The notes under the pieces: generated by a model | Database searches by the model: none | Seen by the model: the letters and a program-made list of their open reading frames with translations, nothing else | What the model was told of the DNA's origin: nothing | Shown here: in pieces, positions 46,848 to 56,799 of the stretch | How positions within the stretch are numbered: the stretch's first letter is position 1 | Layout: each line of letters starts with the position of its first letter | Position numbers and translations under genes: made by a program | Source: Paraburkholderia aromaticivorans | GTDB taxonomy: Bacteria; Pseudomonadota; Gammaproteobacteria; Burkholderiales; Burkholderiaceae | Direction: 5' to 3' | Length of the DNA stretch: 64,000 nucleotides | Assembly: GCF_012689525.1 (NCBI RefSeq) | Contig: NZ_CP051516.1 | Location: forward strand, 558,001 to 622,000

Positions 46848-48212
46848 ATGAGCGCGAAACCGGCCGCGGCCGCCGCCAATGTGATCGAAGTCGAGCACGT
46901 GCTCGGCGAAACGCATCACCCGGCATTCCAGTTGCTGCTGCTCGCGCTATGCGGGCTGTGCCTCGTGATCGACGGCTTCGACGCGCAGGCGATGGGCTAC
47001 GTCGCGCCGAGCGTGATCGGAGAATGGCACGTGTCGAAGGCGGCGCTCGGTCCGGTGTTCAGCGCCAGCCTGTTCGGCATGCTGCTCGGCGCGCTCGGGT
47101 TGTCGGTGCTGGCGGACCGCATCGGCCGCCGTCCGGTGCTGATCGGGTCGACCTTCTTCTTCGCGCTGTCGATGCTGGCCACGCCTTTTGTCACCACGAT
47201 CCCCGCGTTGATCGCGCTGCGCTTCATCACCGGTCTAGGGCTCGGCTGCATCATGCCGAACGCGATGGCGCTGGTCGGTGAATTCTCGACCCCCGCGCAT
47301 CGCGTCAAGCGCATGATGCTGGTGTCGTGCGGCTTCACGCTGGGCGCGGCGCTCGGCGGCTTCATCAGCGCCGCGCTGATTCCGGCATACGGCTGGCGCG
47401 CGGTCTTTTGGGTGGGCGGCACGGTGCCGCTGCTGCTCGCGCTGGCGATGCTTGCCGCGTTGCCGGAGTCGCTGCAATTCCTCGTTCTCAAGGGCCGCAG
47501 CGAGCGCGCGCTGCGCTGGCTCGCGAAGTTCAACCCGGCGCTGCCGATCGACGCGAACACGCGCCTCGTCGTGCGTGAGAAGGGCAACGGCGGCGCGCCG
47601 GTCGCCGAACTGTTCCGCGCCGGCCGCGGTCCGGTAACCTTGATTTTGTGGGCGATCAGCTTCATGAACCTGATCGATCTGTACTTCCTGTCGAACTGGC
47701 TGCCCACCGTGATGCGCGACGCCGGCTATTCGCCGGGCACGGCGGTGATCGTCGGCACGGTGTTGCAAACGGGTGGCGTGGTCGGCACCTTGCTGCTCGG
47801 CTGGTTCATCGAACGTTTTGGTTTTGTGCGCGTGCTGTTCGTGTGTTTCGCGGGCGCGGCGCTGGCGGTCGGCACGATCGGCACGGTGGCGCATGCGTTG
47901 CCGTGGCTGCTGCTCGTGGTGTTCGCGGGCGGCTTCTGCGTGGTCGGCGGACAACCGGCGGTCAACGCGCTGGCCGGCCATTTTTATCCGACCCCGCTGC
48001 GCTCGACCGGGATCGGCTGGAGCCTCGGCATCGGCCGGATCGGCTCGGTGATCGGGCCGCTGATCGGCGGTCAACTGATCGCGCTGAACTGGTCGAATGC
48101 GTCGCTGTTTCATGCGGCGGCTCTGCCGGTGCTGTGCTCCGCGCTGCTGGTGATCGCGCTGGCGGCCGCGACGCGCCAACGCGGCCAGCCGTCCGAGCCG
48201 CGGACCGCATGA
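46848..48212 (+). CDS. MFS transporter, aromatic acid:H+ symporter type
   Basis: Probable uptake of an aromatic acid, such as 4-hydroxyphenylacetate or homogentisate. The 454-residue product has 12 predicted membrane segments and the AAHS pattern: [14 protein letters not shown] in TM1, [17 protein letters not shown] (the D-R-G-R-R loop) after TM2, and [17 protein letters not shown]. The ATG at 46848 follows aggagacg. It precedes hmgA and fahA, which degrade homogentisate, so the substrate probably feeds that pathway. Confidence 0.82.
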   Translation: MSAKPAAAAANVIEVEHVLGETHHPAFQLLLLALCGLCLVIDGFDAQAMGYVAPSVIGEWHVSKAALGPVFSASLFGMLLGALGLSVLADRIGRRPVLIGSTFFFALSMLATPFVTTIPALIALRFITGLGLGCIMPNAMALVGEFSTPAHRVKRMMLVSCGFTLGAALGGFISAALIPAYGWRAVFWVGGTVPLLLALAMLAALPESLQFLVLKGRSERALRWLAKFNPALPIDANTRLVVREKGNGGAPVAELFRAGRGPVTLILWAISFMNLIDLYFLSNWLPTVMRDAGYSPGTAVIVGTVLQTGGVVGTLLLGWFIERFGFVRVLFVCFAGAALAVGTIGTVAHALPWLLLVVFAGGFCVVGGQPAVNALAGHFYPTPLRSTGIGWSLGIGRIGSVIGPLIGGQLIALNWSNASLFHAAALPVLCSALLVIALAAATRQRGQPSEPRTA

Positions 48213-48246
48213 GATGACGAGATCGAGTATCAACGGAGAACCTAGC

Positions 48247-49593
48247 ATGGATACCCAAACCCGTACGCCGCACACCGCCAACTCGCGGCTCGAAATCGAG
48301 CCGGGCTATCAGTCGGGCTTCGCGAACGAATTCGCCACCGAGGCCTTGCCGGGCGCGTTGCCGGAAGGCCGCAATTCGCCGCAGCGCGCGGCTTATGGTC
48401 TATACGCTGAACAACTGTCGGGCACGGCGTTCACTGCGCCTCGAGGCCATAATCGCCGCTCGTGGTTGTACCGGATTCGTCCGGCGGCGGTGCACCTGCC
48501 GTTCACGCAACTGCCTTCAGAGCGGCTCGTCGCCAACTTCGCCGAGGTGCCGCCGACGCCGCCCAACCAGTTGCGTTGGGACGCGTTGCCGATGCCGGCC
48601 GAGCCGACCGACTTCATCGACGGCTGGGTGACGATGGCGGGCAACGGCGCGGCCGAGTCGATGAACGGCTGCGCGATTCACCTGTACGCGGCGAACCGCT
48701 CGATGCAGGACCGCTTCTTCTATACCGCCGACGGTGAACTGCTGATCGTGCCGCAGGAAGGACGCCTGCACATCGCCACCGAGTTCGGCAAGCTCGACGT
48801 CGAGCCGTTCGAGATCGCGGTGATTCCGCGCGGCGTGCGCTTCGCGGTGAGCTTGCCGGACGGCACGGCGCGCGGCTACATCTGTGAGAATTTCGGGGCG
48901 TTGCTGCGGTTGCCGGATCTCGGTCCGATCGGCTCGAACGGGCTCGCCAATCCGCGTGACTTCCTCACGCCGCACGCGGCCTACGAAGACCGTGAAGGCG
49001 ACTTCGAACTCGTCGTCAAGATGAACGGCAACCTGTGGCGCGCGGACATCGGCCACTCGCCACTCGACGTGGTGGCATGGCACGGCAATTACGCGCCGTA
49101 CAAGTACGATCTGCGCCGCTTCAACACGATCGGCTCGATCAGCTTCGATCATCCGGATCCGTCGATCTTCCTCGTGCTGCAATCGCAAAGCGACACGCCG
49201 GGCGTCGATACGATCGACTTCGTGATTTTCCCTCCGCGCTGGCTCGCCGCCGAAGATACCTTCCGCCCGCCCTGGTTCCATCGCAACGTCGCGAGCGAGT
49301 TCATGGGCCTCGTGCACGGCGTGTACGACGCCAAGGCCGAAGGTTTCGTGCCGGGCGGCGCGAGCCTGCATAACTGCATGTCGGGTCACGGCCCGGACGC
49401 GGAAACGTTCGAGAAAGCCTCGCATGGCGATACGTCGACGCCGAAGAAAGTCGGTGACACGATGGCCTTCATGATCGAGACACGCACGCTGATCAAACCG
49501 ACGCGCTTTGCGCTCGAAACGGCGCAATTGCAAGCGCATTACTACGAGTGCTGGCAAGGTCTCAAGAAACACTTCAACCCGGAGCAACGATGA
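48247..49593 (+). CDS. hmgA: Homogentisate 1,2-dioxygenase
   Basis: Fe(II) enzyme that opens the homogentisate ring to maleylacetoacetate in Phe/Tyr breakdown. The 448-residue product begins with the family segment [19 protein letters not shown]. Iron ligands are visible in [16 protein letters not shown] (His and Glu) and [11 protein letters not shown] (His) near the C-terminus. The ATG at 48247 has ggagaac upstream; its stop overlaps the fahA start by 4 bases. Confidence 0.97.
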   Translation: MDTQTRTPHTANSRLEIEPGYQSGFANEFATEALPGALPEGRNSPQRAAYGLYAEQLSGTAFTAPRGHNRRSWLYRIRPAAVHLPFTQLPSERLVANFAEVPPTPPNQLRWDALPMPAEPTDFIDGWVTMAGNGAAESMNGCAIHLYAANRSMQDRFFYTADGELLIVPQEGRLHIATEFGKLDVEPFEIAVIPRGVRFAVSLPDGTARGYICENFGALLRLPDLGPIGSNGLANPRDFLTPHAAYEDREGDFELVVKMNGNLWRADIGHSPLDVVAWHGNYAPYKYDLRRFNTIGSISFDHPDPSIFLVLQSQSDTPGVDTIDFVIFPPRWLAAEDTFRPPWFHRNVASEFMGLVHGVYDAKAEGFVPGGASLHNCMSGHGPDAETFEKASHGDTSTPKKVGDTMAFMIETRTLIKPTRFALETAQLQAHYYECWQGLKKHFNPEQR

Positions 49594-50900
49594 ACGCATT
49601 GAGCGATCTTCAGGCGACGCTCGATCCGTCGCGCAAGAGTTGGGTCGAGTCGGCCAACCATTCGGCCAACGATTTTTCGATTCAGAATCTGCCGTTCGGC
49701 GTTTTTAGCGACACCTTGAATGCGACACGCCGCGTGGGCGTCGCGATCGGCGACAGCATCGTCGACCTGGCCGCCCTTGAAAGCGCGGGTCTGCTGAGCG
49801 TGCCTTCATCGGGCGCGGGCGACAGCGTGTTTGTGCGCGACGCGCTGAACGATTTCATCGCACTCGGCCGTGACGTATGGCGTAGCGTGCGCATTCAGTT
49901 GAGCAAGCTGCTGTCGCGCGATAACGCGACGCTGCGCGACGACGCCGAACTGCGCAGCCGCGCGCTGATCCGCCAGGCCGACGCGCAATTGCATCTGCCG
50001 GTGCAGATTCCGGGCTACACCGATTTCTATTCGTCGAAGGAGCACGCGACGAACGTCGGCTCCATGTTCCGCGATCCGAAGAATGCGCTGCTGCCGAACT
50101 GGTCGGAGATGCCGATCGGTTACAACGGACGCGCGTCGTCGGTGGTGGTGAGTGGCACGCCGGTGCGTCGTCCTAACGGGCAGTTGAAGCTGCCGGATCA
50201 GGAGCGTCCCGTGTTCGGCGCGTGCCGCAAGCTGGATATCGAACTGGAAACCGGCTTCGTGATCGGCGCGGGCAATGCCTTGGGCGAGCCGGTTGCAAGC
50301 ACGGATGCCGAAGCGCATATCTTCGGCATGGTGCTGCTGAACGACTGGAGCGCGCGCGATATTCAGAAATGGGAATACGTGCCGCTCGGACCGTTCAACG
50401 CAAAGACCTTCGCGACCACGATCTCGCCGTGGATCGTGACGCTCGACGCGCTCGAACCGTTCCGCGTCGCGCAGCCCGTGCAGGAACCGCAGCCGCTCGC
50501 GTACCTGCGCCACGACGGCGAGCACGCATTCGATATCACGCTGGAAGTGACGCTGCGCCCGCAGCAGGCGAAGCAGCCGAGCACGATTTCGCGGACCAAC
50601 TTCAAGCACATGTACTGGACGATGGCGCAGCAGCTCACGCATCACACGGTATCGGGCTGCAATACGCGCGTGGGCGACCTGATGGGCTCGGGCACGATCA
50701 GTGGACCGACCGAAGATTCGTTCGGCAGCCTGTTGGAGTTGACGTGGAACGGCAAGAAGCCGCTGGAGTTGCAGGAAGGCGGCACGCGCAGTTTCATCGA
50801 AGATGGCGACGAGCTGACGCTGGCCGGCTGGTGCCAGGGTGAGGGTTATCGTGTGGGTTTTGGCACGTGCGTCGGGGAAATTTTGCCGGCGCTGAAGTAA
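49590..50900 (+). CDS. fahA: Fumarylacetoacetase
   Basis: Hydrolyses fumarylacetoacetate to fumarate and acetoacetate. The 436-residue product has [28 protein letters not shown] (metal-binding Glu residues), and [19 protein letters not shown], the catalytic core. A separate maleylacetoacetate isomerase is not seen here, so it must be elsewhere or be dispensable. Its start overlaps the hmgA stop. Confidence 0.97.
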   Translation: MNALSDLQATLDPSRKSWVESANHSANDFSIQNLPFGVFSDTLNATRRVGVAIGDSIVDLAALESAGLLSVPSSGAGDSVFVRDALNDFIALGRDVWRSVRIQLSKLLSRDNATLRDDAELRSRALIRQADAQLHLPVQIPGYTDFYSSKEHATNVGSMFRDPKNALLPNWSEMPIGYNGRASSVVVSGTPVRRPNGQLKLPDQERPVFGACRKLDIELETGFVIGAGNALGEPVASTDAEAHIFGMVLLNDWSARDIQKWEYVPLGPFNAKTFATTISPWIVTLDALEPFRVAQPVQEPQPLAYLRHDGEHAFDITLEVTLRPQQAKQPSTISRTNFKHMYWTMAQQLTHHTVSGCNTRVGDLMGSGTISGPTEDSFGSLLELTWNGKKPLELQEGGTRSFIEDGDELTLAGWCQGEGYRVGFGTCVGEILPALK

Positions 50901-50941
50901 GGCTGTCATAGCGGGCGAGGCGCCCGCTACGGGCATGACGA

Positions 50942-50978
50942 AAAACGGGGAAGCCACGATAAATGGCTTCCCCGTTTT
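50942..50978. terminator. Bidirectional intrinsic terminator after fahA
   Basis: Perfect 15-base arms at 50942-50956 (aaaacggggaagcca) and 50964-50978 (tggcttccccgtttt), with a 7-base loop. A and T runs flank both sides, so it can end fahA and the convergent MFS gene. Confidence 0.85.
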
Positions 50979-51004
50979 GCTATCCACGTAGCATCTTGCT
51001 TCGC

Positions 51005-51250
51005 CGGAGCATGCTGATCGATCCGCAATTCGCACCGACGCACGCCGTCTCTCTCTCTACGCCGCCACAAGAAACGCCAAAGCCGCGGCGAGCAGCAAGT
51101 CGGCCATGGCATCATTTGCGGCGCCGCAGAGCCGCTCCTGAACCTGCCGATCAACCCGCGACCCGCACCGGCGCACGTCGTCTTTCCCACCAGACCGACA
51201 CAAGAAACGCCAACGCCGCAGCAAGCAGCACAGCGACCATCGCGTCGTTA
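51005..51250. repeat. Degenerate duplication of the 3' end of the adjacent MFS gene
   Basis: The stretch about 51005-51115 resembles 51136-51250 with an offset of 131-133 bases. Shared landmarks include gatc (51016 and 51147), gcaccgacgcacg against gcaccggcgcacg, and cacaagaaacgccaa (51066 and 51199). The second copy is the real 3' end of the MFS gene; the first, downstream copy still reads NDAMADLLLAAALAFL on the minus strand, close to the gene's NDAMVAVLLAAALAFL. It is a decayed partial tandem duplication. Confidence 0.6.
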
Positions 51251-52311
51251 CCGACACCCTTCATCAGCGCGCCAGCCACCAGCGGGCCGCCGAAACTCGC
51301 CGCGCTCCACGCCGCGCCCACCAGAGAACTGGCCGACACCAGCGCGACACCGCGAAAGCGTTCGCCGCAGGCAACCAGCGACAGCGTATAAATCGCGCCT
51401 GCTGCCGCGCCGAGCACGTATAGCAACGGCCAGCACAGCCACGGTGTAGTCATCGCCCACGGCAGCAAGGGCAGCAGCGCCACGACGATCACACCGCAAC
51501 CGATATGCACGCGTTCGCGGCCGAGCCGGTCGGCAAGCCAGCCGATCGGGAATTGCATCGTCGTATCGCCGAGCAGCAGCGCCGACGCGAACAGCACGGC
51601 CACTTCGCTCGTGATGCCGTGCGACATCGCGAAGAGCGGCAGCAGCGAGAGCGCGATCGTGTCGAACAATGCAAAGAAGCCGGTGCCGATCACGAGCGCC
51701 GGCATCTGCGGCAAAACATGACGCCAACTGCCGTGCGCCGCGTGCTCATCCTCCGACGCTTGCGGCGTCTTTCGGATCGTGGCGAGCATCGGCAGCGCCA
51801 GCAGGAAGATCACGCCGCAAATCAGGAAGCGCCACTGCGTGAAGCCGGCGATCTGACTCACCAGCACGGGACCAGCCATCTGGAACAGCGTGAAGTTGGT
51901 CGCGTAGATAGCGATGACGCGGCCGCGCGTGGCGTCGTCGGCCAACTGGTTGACCCAGGCTTCGCCGATCGTGAAGAGGAGCATCAGCGCCGCGCCGCAC
52001 AACACACGCAACACGGCCCAAAGCCAGAGGTTCGAGGTGAGTTGCATCAGCGCGGTGGCGAACGCCACCACCAGCACGGCGCCCACGATCACCTGGCGGC
52101 CGCCGAAACGCGCCGCGATCCATCCCGCGAGCGGCACGATGACGAGCCCGCCGCCCGCTTGCGCGGCGGTCAGCAGGCCGACCACGTCGGTGCCATAGCC
52201 GGCTTGCGTGAGCGCGAGGGCGGTGAGGGGAAGCGTCGCGCCGCTGCCGAGTCCGACGACGGCGACGCTGAGGATCAAAGCGAGGAAATCGCGAGTGAAG
52301 ATGACTTTCAT
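51151..52311 (-). CDS. MFS transporter (YcaD-like)
   Basis: A 386-residue 12-helix transporter of the major facilitator superfamily. It has AGWIAARFGGRQVIV after TM2 and PIGWLADRLGRERVHIG in the middle, the usual two D/G-R-x-G-R loops. The overall layout resembles the YcaD subgroup. Substrate is unknown. Its last ~50 codons are partly duplicated downstream. Confidence 0.8.
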   Translation of the reverse strand: MKVIFTRDFLALILSVAVVGLGSGATLPLTALALTQAGYGTDVVGLLTAAQAGGGLVIVPLAGWIAARFGGRQVIVGAVLVVAFATALMQLTSNLWLWAVLRVLCGAALMLLFTIGEAWVNQLADDATRGRVIAIYATNFTLFQMAGPVLVSQIAGFTQWRFLICGVIFLLALPMLATIRKTPQASEDEHAAHGSWRHVLPQMPALVIGTGFFALFDTIALSLLPLFAMSHGITSEVAVLFASALLLGDTTMQFPIGWLADRLGRERVHIGCGVIVVALLPLLPWAMTTPWLCWPLLYVLGAAAGAIYTLSLVACGERFRGVALVSASSLVGAAWSAASFGGPLVAGALMKGVGNDAMVAVLLAAALAFLVSVWWERRRAPVRVAG

Positions 52312-52393
52312 CGGCCGAGATGCTACTACGGCCGTGAGTCATCCGCACCTGCGTGCGGTTCGCGACGAGCGTACAGAGCGTACAAACAGGCGG

Positions 52394-53560
52394 TTAGGCC
52401 GCCATCGCCAAGCGTTGCGCGCGCCGGTCGATCGACACCGACCACAGCGTCAGCACCAGCGCACCGATCGAAGTCGCCACGCCGACCCACGGCAGCGTCG
52501 TAAGCGGCGCGCCCGCGCCGATCGCCATGCCGCCGAGCCAGGCGCCCGTCGCATTGCCGAGGTTGAAGGCGCCCTGGTTCAAGGTCGAGGCCAGATTCGG
52601 CGCATGGCTCGCGCGGTCGACGATCAGCATTTGCAGCGGCGGCACGATCGCGAAGGCCAGAATGCCCCACACGAAAATCGTGATCATCGCCGGGATCTCC
52701 GAATGCATGGTGCCGGCGAAGATGGTCAGGATCACAACGATAGCCAGCAGAAACGCCACCAGCGAAGGCATCAGCCGCCAGTCGGCGAGCTTGCCGCCGA
52801 GCGTGCTGCCCACCGTCAGGCCGAGGCCGAACAGCAGCAATACAAGCGTGACCGCGTGCGGCGTAAAGCCGGTCACGTCTTCGAGAATCGGCGTGATGTA
52901 CGTGAAGGTGGAAAATAGGCTCGCCGACGCGAGCACGCTGATGCCGAGCACCATCAGCACTTGCGGGTTCTTCAACACGCTGAATTCGCGGACGAGGCTG
53001 GCCTTCTGCATTTCGATCTTCGCCGGCAGGCACACAGCGAGCGCGGCCGCCGCGACGACGCCGATGCCCGTCACCGCCCAGAAGGTGGCGCGCCAGCCCA
53101 CCGCCTGGCCGAGCGCGGTGCCGAGCGGCACGCCCAGCACGTTGGCGAGCGTGAGGCCCGTGAACATCAACGCGATGGCTTGCGCGCGGCGGTTCGGGGC
53201 GACGAGGCCCGCAGCGACCACCGAGCCGATGCCGAAGAACGCGCCGTGACAGAACGCCGTCACGATGCGAGCGGCCATCAGCACCGCGTAGCCCGGCGCA
53301 ACCGCGCACAGCAGATTGCCGACGATGAACACGCCGATCAGGCTCATCAGCGCCTTCTTGCGCGGCATGTTGGCGACCGCGATCGCAACGATTGGCGCGC
53401 CGATGGTGACGCCGAGCGCGTAGGCCGACACCAGCATGCCGGCCGCCGGGATCGACACGGACAGATCGCGCGCGACATCGGGCAGCAGCCCCATGATCAC
53501 GAATTCGGTGGTACCGATTCCAAACGCGGCAACGGCAAGGGCAAGCAGGGGTAAAGGCAT
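52394..53560 (-). CDS. MFS efflux transporter (AraJ/YdhP-like)
   Basis: A 388-residue, 12-helix DHA1-type exporter. The N-terminus LALAVAAFGIGTTEFVIMGL and PDVARDLSVSIPAAGMLVSA are characteristic of the AraJ/YdhP group; NMPRKKALMSLIG forms the loop between helices 2 and 3. Substrate is unknown, possibly a sugar or a drug. I chose the ATG at 53560; the frame runs on to 54049 through the echA region without membrane character. Confidence 0.83.
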   Translation of the reverse strand: MPLPLLALAVAAFGIGTTEFVIMGLLPDVARDLSVSIPAAGMLVSAYALGVTIGAPIVAIAVANMPRKKALMSLIGVFIVGNLLCAVAPGYAVLMAARIVTAFCHGAFFGIGSVVAAGLVAPNRRAQAIALMFTGLTLANVLGVPLGTALGQAVGWRATFWAVTGIGVVAAAALAVCLPAKIEMQKASLVREFSVLKNPQVLMVLGISVLASASLFSTFTYITPILEDVTGFTPHAVTLVLLLFGLGLTVGSTLGGKLADWRLMPSLVAFLLAIVVILTIFAGTMHSEIPAMITIFVWGILAFAIVPPLQMLIVDRASHAPNLASTLNQGAFNLGNATGAWLGGMAIGAGAPLTTLPWVGVATSIGALVLTLWSVSIDRRAQRLAMAA

Positions 53561-53750
53561 GGCGAAGGGGCGTGAATCGGCGCGACGGGAAGCGCCGCGC
53601 GGCCGGCGCGCGTTTTCGGGGCGAAAACGCGTGCGCCGTACAGGGGTAAAACAGTAGGGGATTCTACCTAAGTCAAAACGGGCTTGCTGATCGTCGGCGC
53701 AGGTGTTGTTTTTTGCTGAAAGCCACGGCGGGGCGGGCTTCGTCGCGTGT

Positions 53751-54575
53751 CTAGCGCTTGCTGGCGTCGGGGCCGAGCGTGTTGCCGTGGCGGCCGGCGC
53801 CGCCGGCGAAATGCGCGGCGCCGGCCACGCCTTCGTCGAAGACCGCTTGATAGCCGCCGGCGCCTTCGCGGCGCAGCGCTTCGGCGACATCGTCGAGCAT
53901 GCTGTTTTCCAGCACCGAGCGGCGGTCGGCGAGCAGCGCAGCCTGCGGAAATGCGGCCAGTTCGGCGGCCAGCTGCTCGGCCGCCGCGCGTGCCGTGCCC
54001 TTGGGTACGACGCGATTGGCGAGACCGAAGCTGAGCGCTTCCTGCGCACTCACCGCACGGCCGGTCAGGATCAGGTCCAGCGCACGTGACAGGCCGATCA
54101 AGCGTGGCAAGCGGATCGTGCCGCCGTCGATCAGCGGAATTCCGACGCGTCGGCAGAACACGCCGAGCACCGCGTCGTCCTCGACGACTCTGAGATCGCA
54201 CAGCGCCGCCAGCTCCAGCCCGCCCGCCACCGCATAGCCGGCAATCGCGGCGACGACGGGCTTGCTGAAGCTCATGCGCGTCGGTCCCATCGGGCCGGGG
54301 CCGCTGCCGTCCGCGTGCAGTTCGTTGCGACGGGTGTCGTCGGCGAGGGCGGTCAGGTCCGCGCCGGCGCAGAAAGTGCCGCCCGCACCGAACAGCACCG
54401 CCGCGCGCCAGGCCGGCTCCGCCTCGAAGCGGGCGAACGCGGCGCTGAGCGCCTCAGCGACAGGACGATCCACGGCATTTCGACGCGCGGGACGCTCAAG
54501 GACGATCGTGGCCACGCCGATATCCTGATTAGCTTCGATGCGCACGTGGTCATTGAAATTTTGCGTGGTTATCAT
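53751..54575 (-). CDS. Enoyl-CoA hydratase/isomerase family protein
   Basis: Crotonase-fold enzyme; the substrate is not determined. The 274-residue product has the oxyanion-hole motif GGTFCAGADLTAL near residue 65 and AAIAGYAVAGGLELAALCD near residue 110, followed by FCRRVGIPLIDGGTIRLPRL with the Asp of crotonases. The C-terminal 20 residues are poorly conserved in character. Starts at 54575 and 54596 are both possible; neither has a clear ribosome site. Confidence 0.85.
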   Translation of the reverse strand: MITTQNFNDHVRIEANQDIGVATIVLERPARRNAVDRPVAEALSAAFARFEAEPAWRAAVLFGAGGTFCAGADLTALADDTRRNELHADGSGPGPMGPTRMSFSKPVVAAIAGYAVAGGLELAALCDLRVVEDDAVLGVFCRRVGIPLIDGGTIRLPRLIGLSRALDLILTGRAVSAQEALSFGLANRVVPKGTARAAAEQLAAELAAFPQAALLADRRSVLENSMLDDVAEALRREGAGGYQAVFDEGVAGAAHFAGGAGRHGNTLGPDASKR

Positions 54576-54624
54576 CGTCGTCACCGTAGAAGTCATCAGC
54601 GTCTGCCCGCTCGTTGCGGGTTTG

Positions 54625-54639
54625 TGAGCAGTGTGCTCA
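54625..54639. promoter_or_regulatory. Inverted repeat between the divergent hydratase and ParB-like genes
   Basis: tgagca at 54625-54630 and tgctca at 54634-54639 form a perfect 6-base palindrome with a 3-base centre. It lies in the short gap between divergent starts, next to an AT-rich taattaatacc. Possibly an operator; the motif is short enough to be chance. Confidence 0.3.
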
Positions 54640-54667
54640 TGCAGAGTAATTAATACCGTGGTCTGTC

Positions 54668-55282
54668 ATGCTTCTTACACAATCGGCTCGTAGCGTAAGC
54701 GCTCTCCTAACACGCTGGCGTCTTTTCGCCAGCTTATCGAGCCTGCCTTTGCCCTTGTCCAATTCATCGTCAGCCGCCGCGCCGGCTTGTGCCGAGACGG
54801 TCTGGACCGTGCCTCTGCAAGAGCATCCATGGTACGACCATGTGCGCCTGAAACGCGTCTTCGTCACGGACGGCACGCGGCATCAGGTCGTACTCGTCGA
54901 CGTGCGCAAGCTGCTCGCTTGCGCCGATCGCGACAATACCGATTACGTGCTGAAACCGGTCGCCGAATGGCATTCGGGCAAGGTACGCGGCATTCGCGAG
55001 TTTCTCGATCCAGAGAACCCGCGTATTCCGCAGATGCCGTACGTGACCATTTCGACGCGTCGCGCGCCGGGTCTGCTCGGTTGGTTCGGACTGGAGCGCG
55101 AAGGCGTGGTGGCGTTTCGCAACGGCCAGCATCGTGCGCGCTATCTGGCCGATGCGGGCGCGCGCTGGTTTCCGGTGGAAGTGCACGAGCGTGAGGCGAC
55201 CTTGCTGCGCGATCTCTGCGGCGCCGCGGACGACGCGCGCACGGTGGTCCGCGCGACGCCGCTGAACACCGGCGGCGTCTAA
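54668..55282 (+). CDS. Protein with a ParB/sulfiredoxin-like motif; possible plasmid fertility inhibition factor family
   Basis: The 204-residue product has an Ala/Ser-rich N-terminus of about 40 residues and a compact domain with VDVRKLLACADRDNTDYVLK, PQMPYVTISTRR and VVAFRNGQHRARYLADAGAR. The last resembles the G-x-HR-x-x-A core of ParB/sulfiredoxin folds, followed by WFPVEVHERE. I recall similar proteins being named plasmid fertility inhibition factor in Burkholderia genomes, but I cannot confirm it. The true start may be a TTG at 54755, which would drop the low-complexity lead. Confidence 0.55.
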   Translation: MLLTQSARSVSALLTRWRLFASLSSLPLPLSNSSSAAAPACAETVWTVPLQEHPWYDHVRLKRVFVTDGTRHQVVLVDVRKLLACADRDNTDYVLKPVAEWHSGKVRGIREFLDPENPRIPQMPYVTISTRRAPGLLGWFGLEREGVVAFRNGQHRARYLADAGARWFPVEVHEREATLLRDLCGAADDARTVVRATPLNTGGV

Positions 55283-56277
55283 GCGGGCGGGCGCACCACG
55301 TTGCGCGGCGTGCCGGCTTGCCACGCCGCGACGTTGTCGAGCGTGGTCTGGGCGATCTCGTTCATCGCCTCGCGCGTGAAGAACGCTTGATGCGCGGTGA
55401 CGATCACGTTCGGGAACATCAACAGACGCGCGAGCACATCGTCCTGCAAGGGCAGGTTCGAGTGATCCTCGAAGAACAGGCCACCTTCTTCCTCATACAC
55501 GTCGAGCCCGAGGTGGCCGAGCTGGCCATCCTTCAGGGCGCCGATCAGCGCATTGCTTTCGACGAGGCCGCCACGGCCCGTATTGATCAACATCGCGCCG
55601 CGCTTCATCTTGGCGAGCGCGGGGCCGTCGATCAAATGGTACGTGTCCGGCACCAGCGGACAATGCAGGCTGACCACGTCGGATTCGGCGAGCAGCGTGT
55701 CGAGCGGCACGTAGCGCGCGCCGAGCGCGAGCAGATCGTCGGCGGGCTTGCCGGGATCGTACGCGAGCACCTGCATGCCGAAGCCCGCCATGATGCGGCC
55801 AAATACGCGGCCGATCATGCCGGTGCCGATCACGCCCACGGTCTTGCCGTGCAGATCGAAACCGAGCAGCCCGTGCAGCGAAAAGTCGCCTTCGCGCGTA
55901 CGTGCGGCGGCGCGCGGCAGGCGCCGGTTCAGCGCCAGAATCAAGCCGACCGCATGTTCGGCCACCGCGTGCGGCGAATAGGCCGGCACCCGCGCGACCG
56001 TGATGCCGAGACGCTCGGCCGTGGCCAGATCGACGTGATTGAAGCCCGCCGAGCGCAGCGCGATCATGCGCGTGCCGCCGGCATGAAGGCGCTCCAGTAC
56101 CGCCGCGTCGACGTTGTCGTTGACGAACGGGCACACCACGTCGTAGCCCTGCGCGAGAATGGCCGTCTCGCTGTCGAGGTGCGACTCCTGACAGTGCACT
56201 TCATAGCGATGCGTGGCATTGGCTTCGGTGAACGTGTCGCTGTCGTACTGGCGGCTGCTGAACAGGATCATGCGCAT
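55279..56277 (-). CDS. ldhA: D-lactate dehydrogenase-type 2-hydroxyacid dehydrogenase
   Basis: NAD-dependent reduction of pyruvate to D-lactate, or a related 2-hydroxyacid. The 332-residue product has RSAGFNHVDLATAERLG, the NAD-binding GKTVGVIGTGMIGRVFG near residue 150, LINTGRGGLVES and the catalytic His in VTAHQAFFTREAM. This matches the LdhA subgroup rather than SerA or glyoxylate reductases. The ATG at 56277 has ggag about 6 bases upstream. Its 3' end overlaps the previous gene by 4 bases. Confidence 0.9.
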   Translation of the reverse strand: MRMILFSSRQYDSDTFTEANATHRYEVHCQESHLDSETAILAQGYDVVCPFVNDNVDAAVLERLHAGGTRMIALRSAGFNHVDLATAERLGITVARVPAYSPHAVAEHAVGLILALNRRLPRAAARTREGDFSLHGLLGFDLHGKTVGVIGTGMIGRVFGRIMAGFGMQVLAYDPGKPADDLLALGARYVPLDTLLAESDVVSLHCPLVPDTYHLIDGPALAKMKRGAMLINTGRGGLVESNALIGALKDGQLGHLGLDVYEEEGGLFFEDHSNLPLQDDVLARLLMFPNVIVTAHQAFFTREAMNEIAQTTLDNVAAWQAGTPRNVVRPPA

Positions 56278-56799
56278 GTCGGGCTCCGAAGAATGCGTGC
56301 CGGCGCTAAAGAGCGGACTCATGGCGCGGCGGGCGAGCAGTTCAGTATAAGTTAGCCTCGCGGACGCACTGCATTGCCATCCATTCGCCTTTGCTAAAAA
56401 TCACTTTTTTGCGAAGTCAAGCGAACGTGAGTTAAAAATAATATTGACAGCCACACAGAATTACAATATTTATTAAAAAAGCAATCACAAAAAAGCATGT
56501 TCACTCTTGCTGTAATAAATTGGCCATCAGCAGACGATGTCTTTTTCAAGGCGTAAGGCAACTTCGCGAGGAAAGAGTGACTGTCGAGCTATCGGAAGAC
56601 TATTTCAATACGTGCCGCTGCAGTGCGGCAAATCAGCTCGGGCGCGATTTGCGTCATCCCATTGCCATAAATTAAGTTTTCACTCAATCGCGATGCTGGT
56701 TGAGTAAAGCGTGCGTCATACTGCGACGAATTAATCTATTCGAGTTTTCGAATGGTTGTTCAGTCTCCTGCTAATAAACCCGTCAATCGGCGAGCCAAC
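56278..56799 (+). promoter_or_regulatory. AT-rich leader and promoter region of the aspT locus
   Basis: About 520 bases between divergent ldhA and the first antiporter gene. Bases roughly 56395-56530 are strikingly AT-rich for this genome. TTGACA at 56444-56449 is an exact -35, followed after 17 bases by TATTTA (56467-56472), a weak -10. This would leave a leader of about 320 bases. actcaa and ttgagt arms near 56682 and 56699 form a short inverted repeat. I recognise no riboswitch. Confidence 0.45.
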
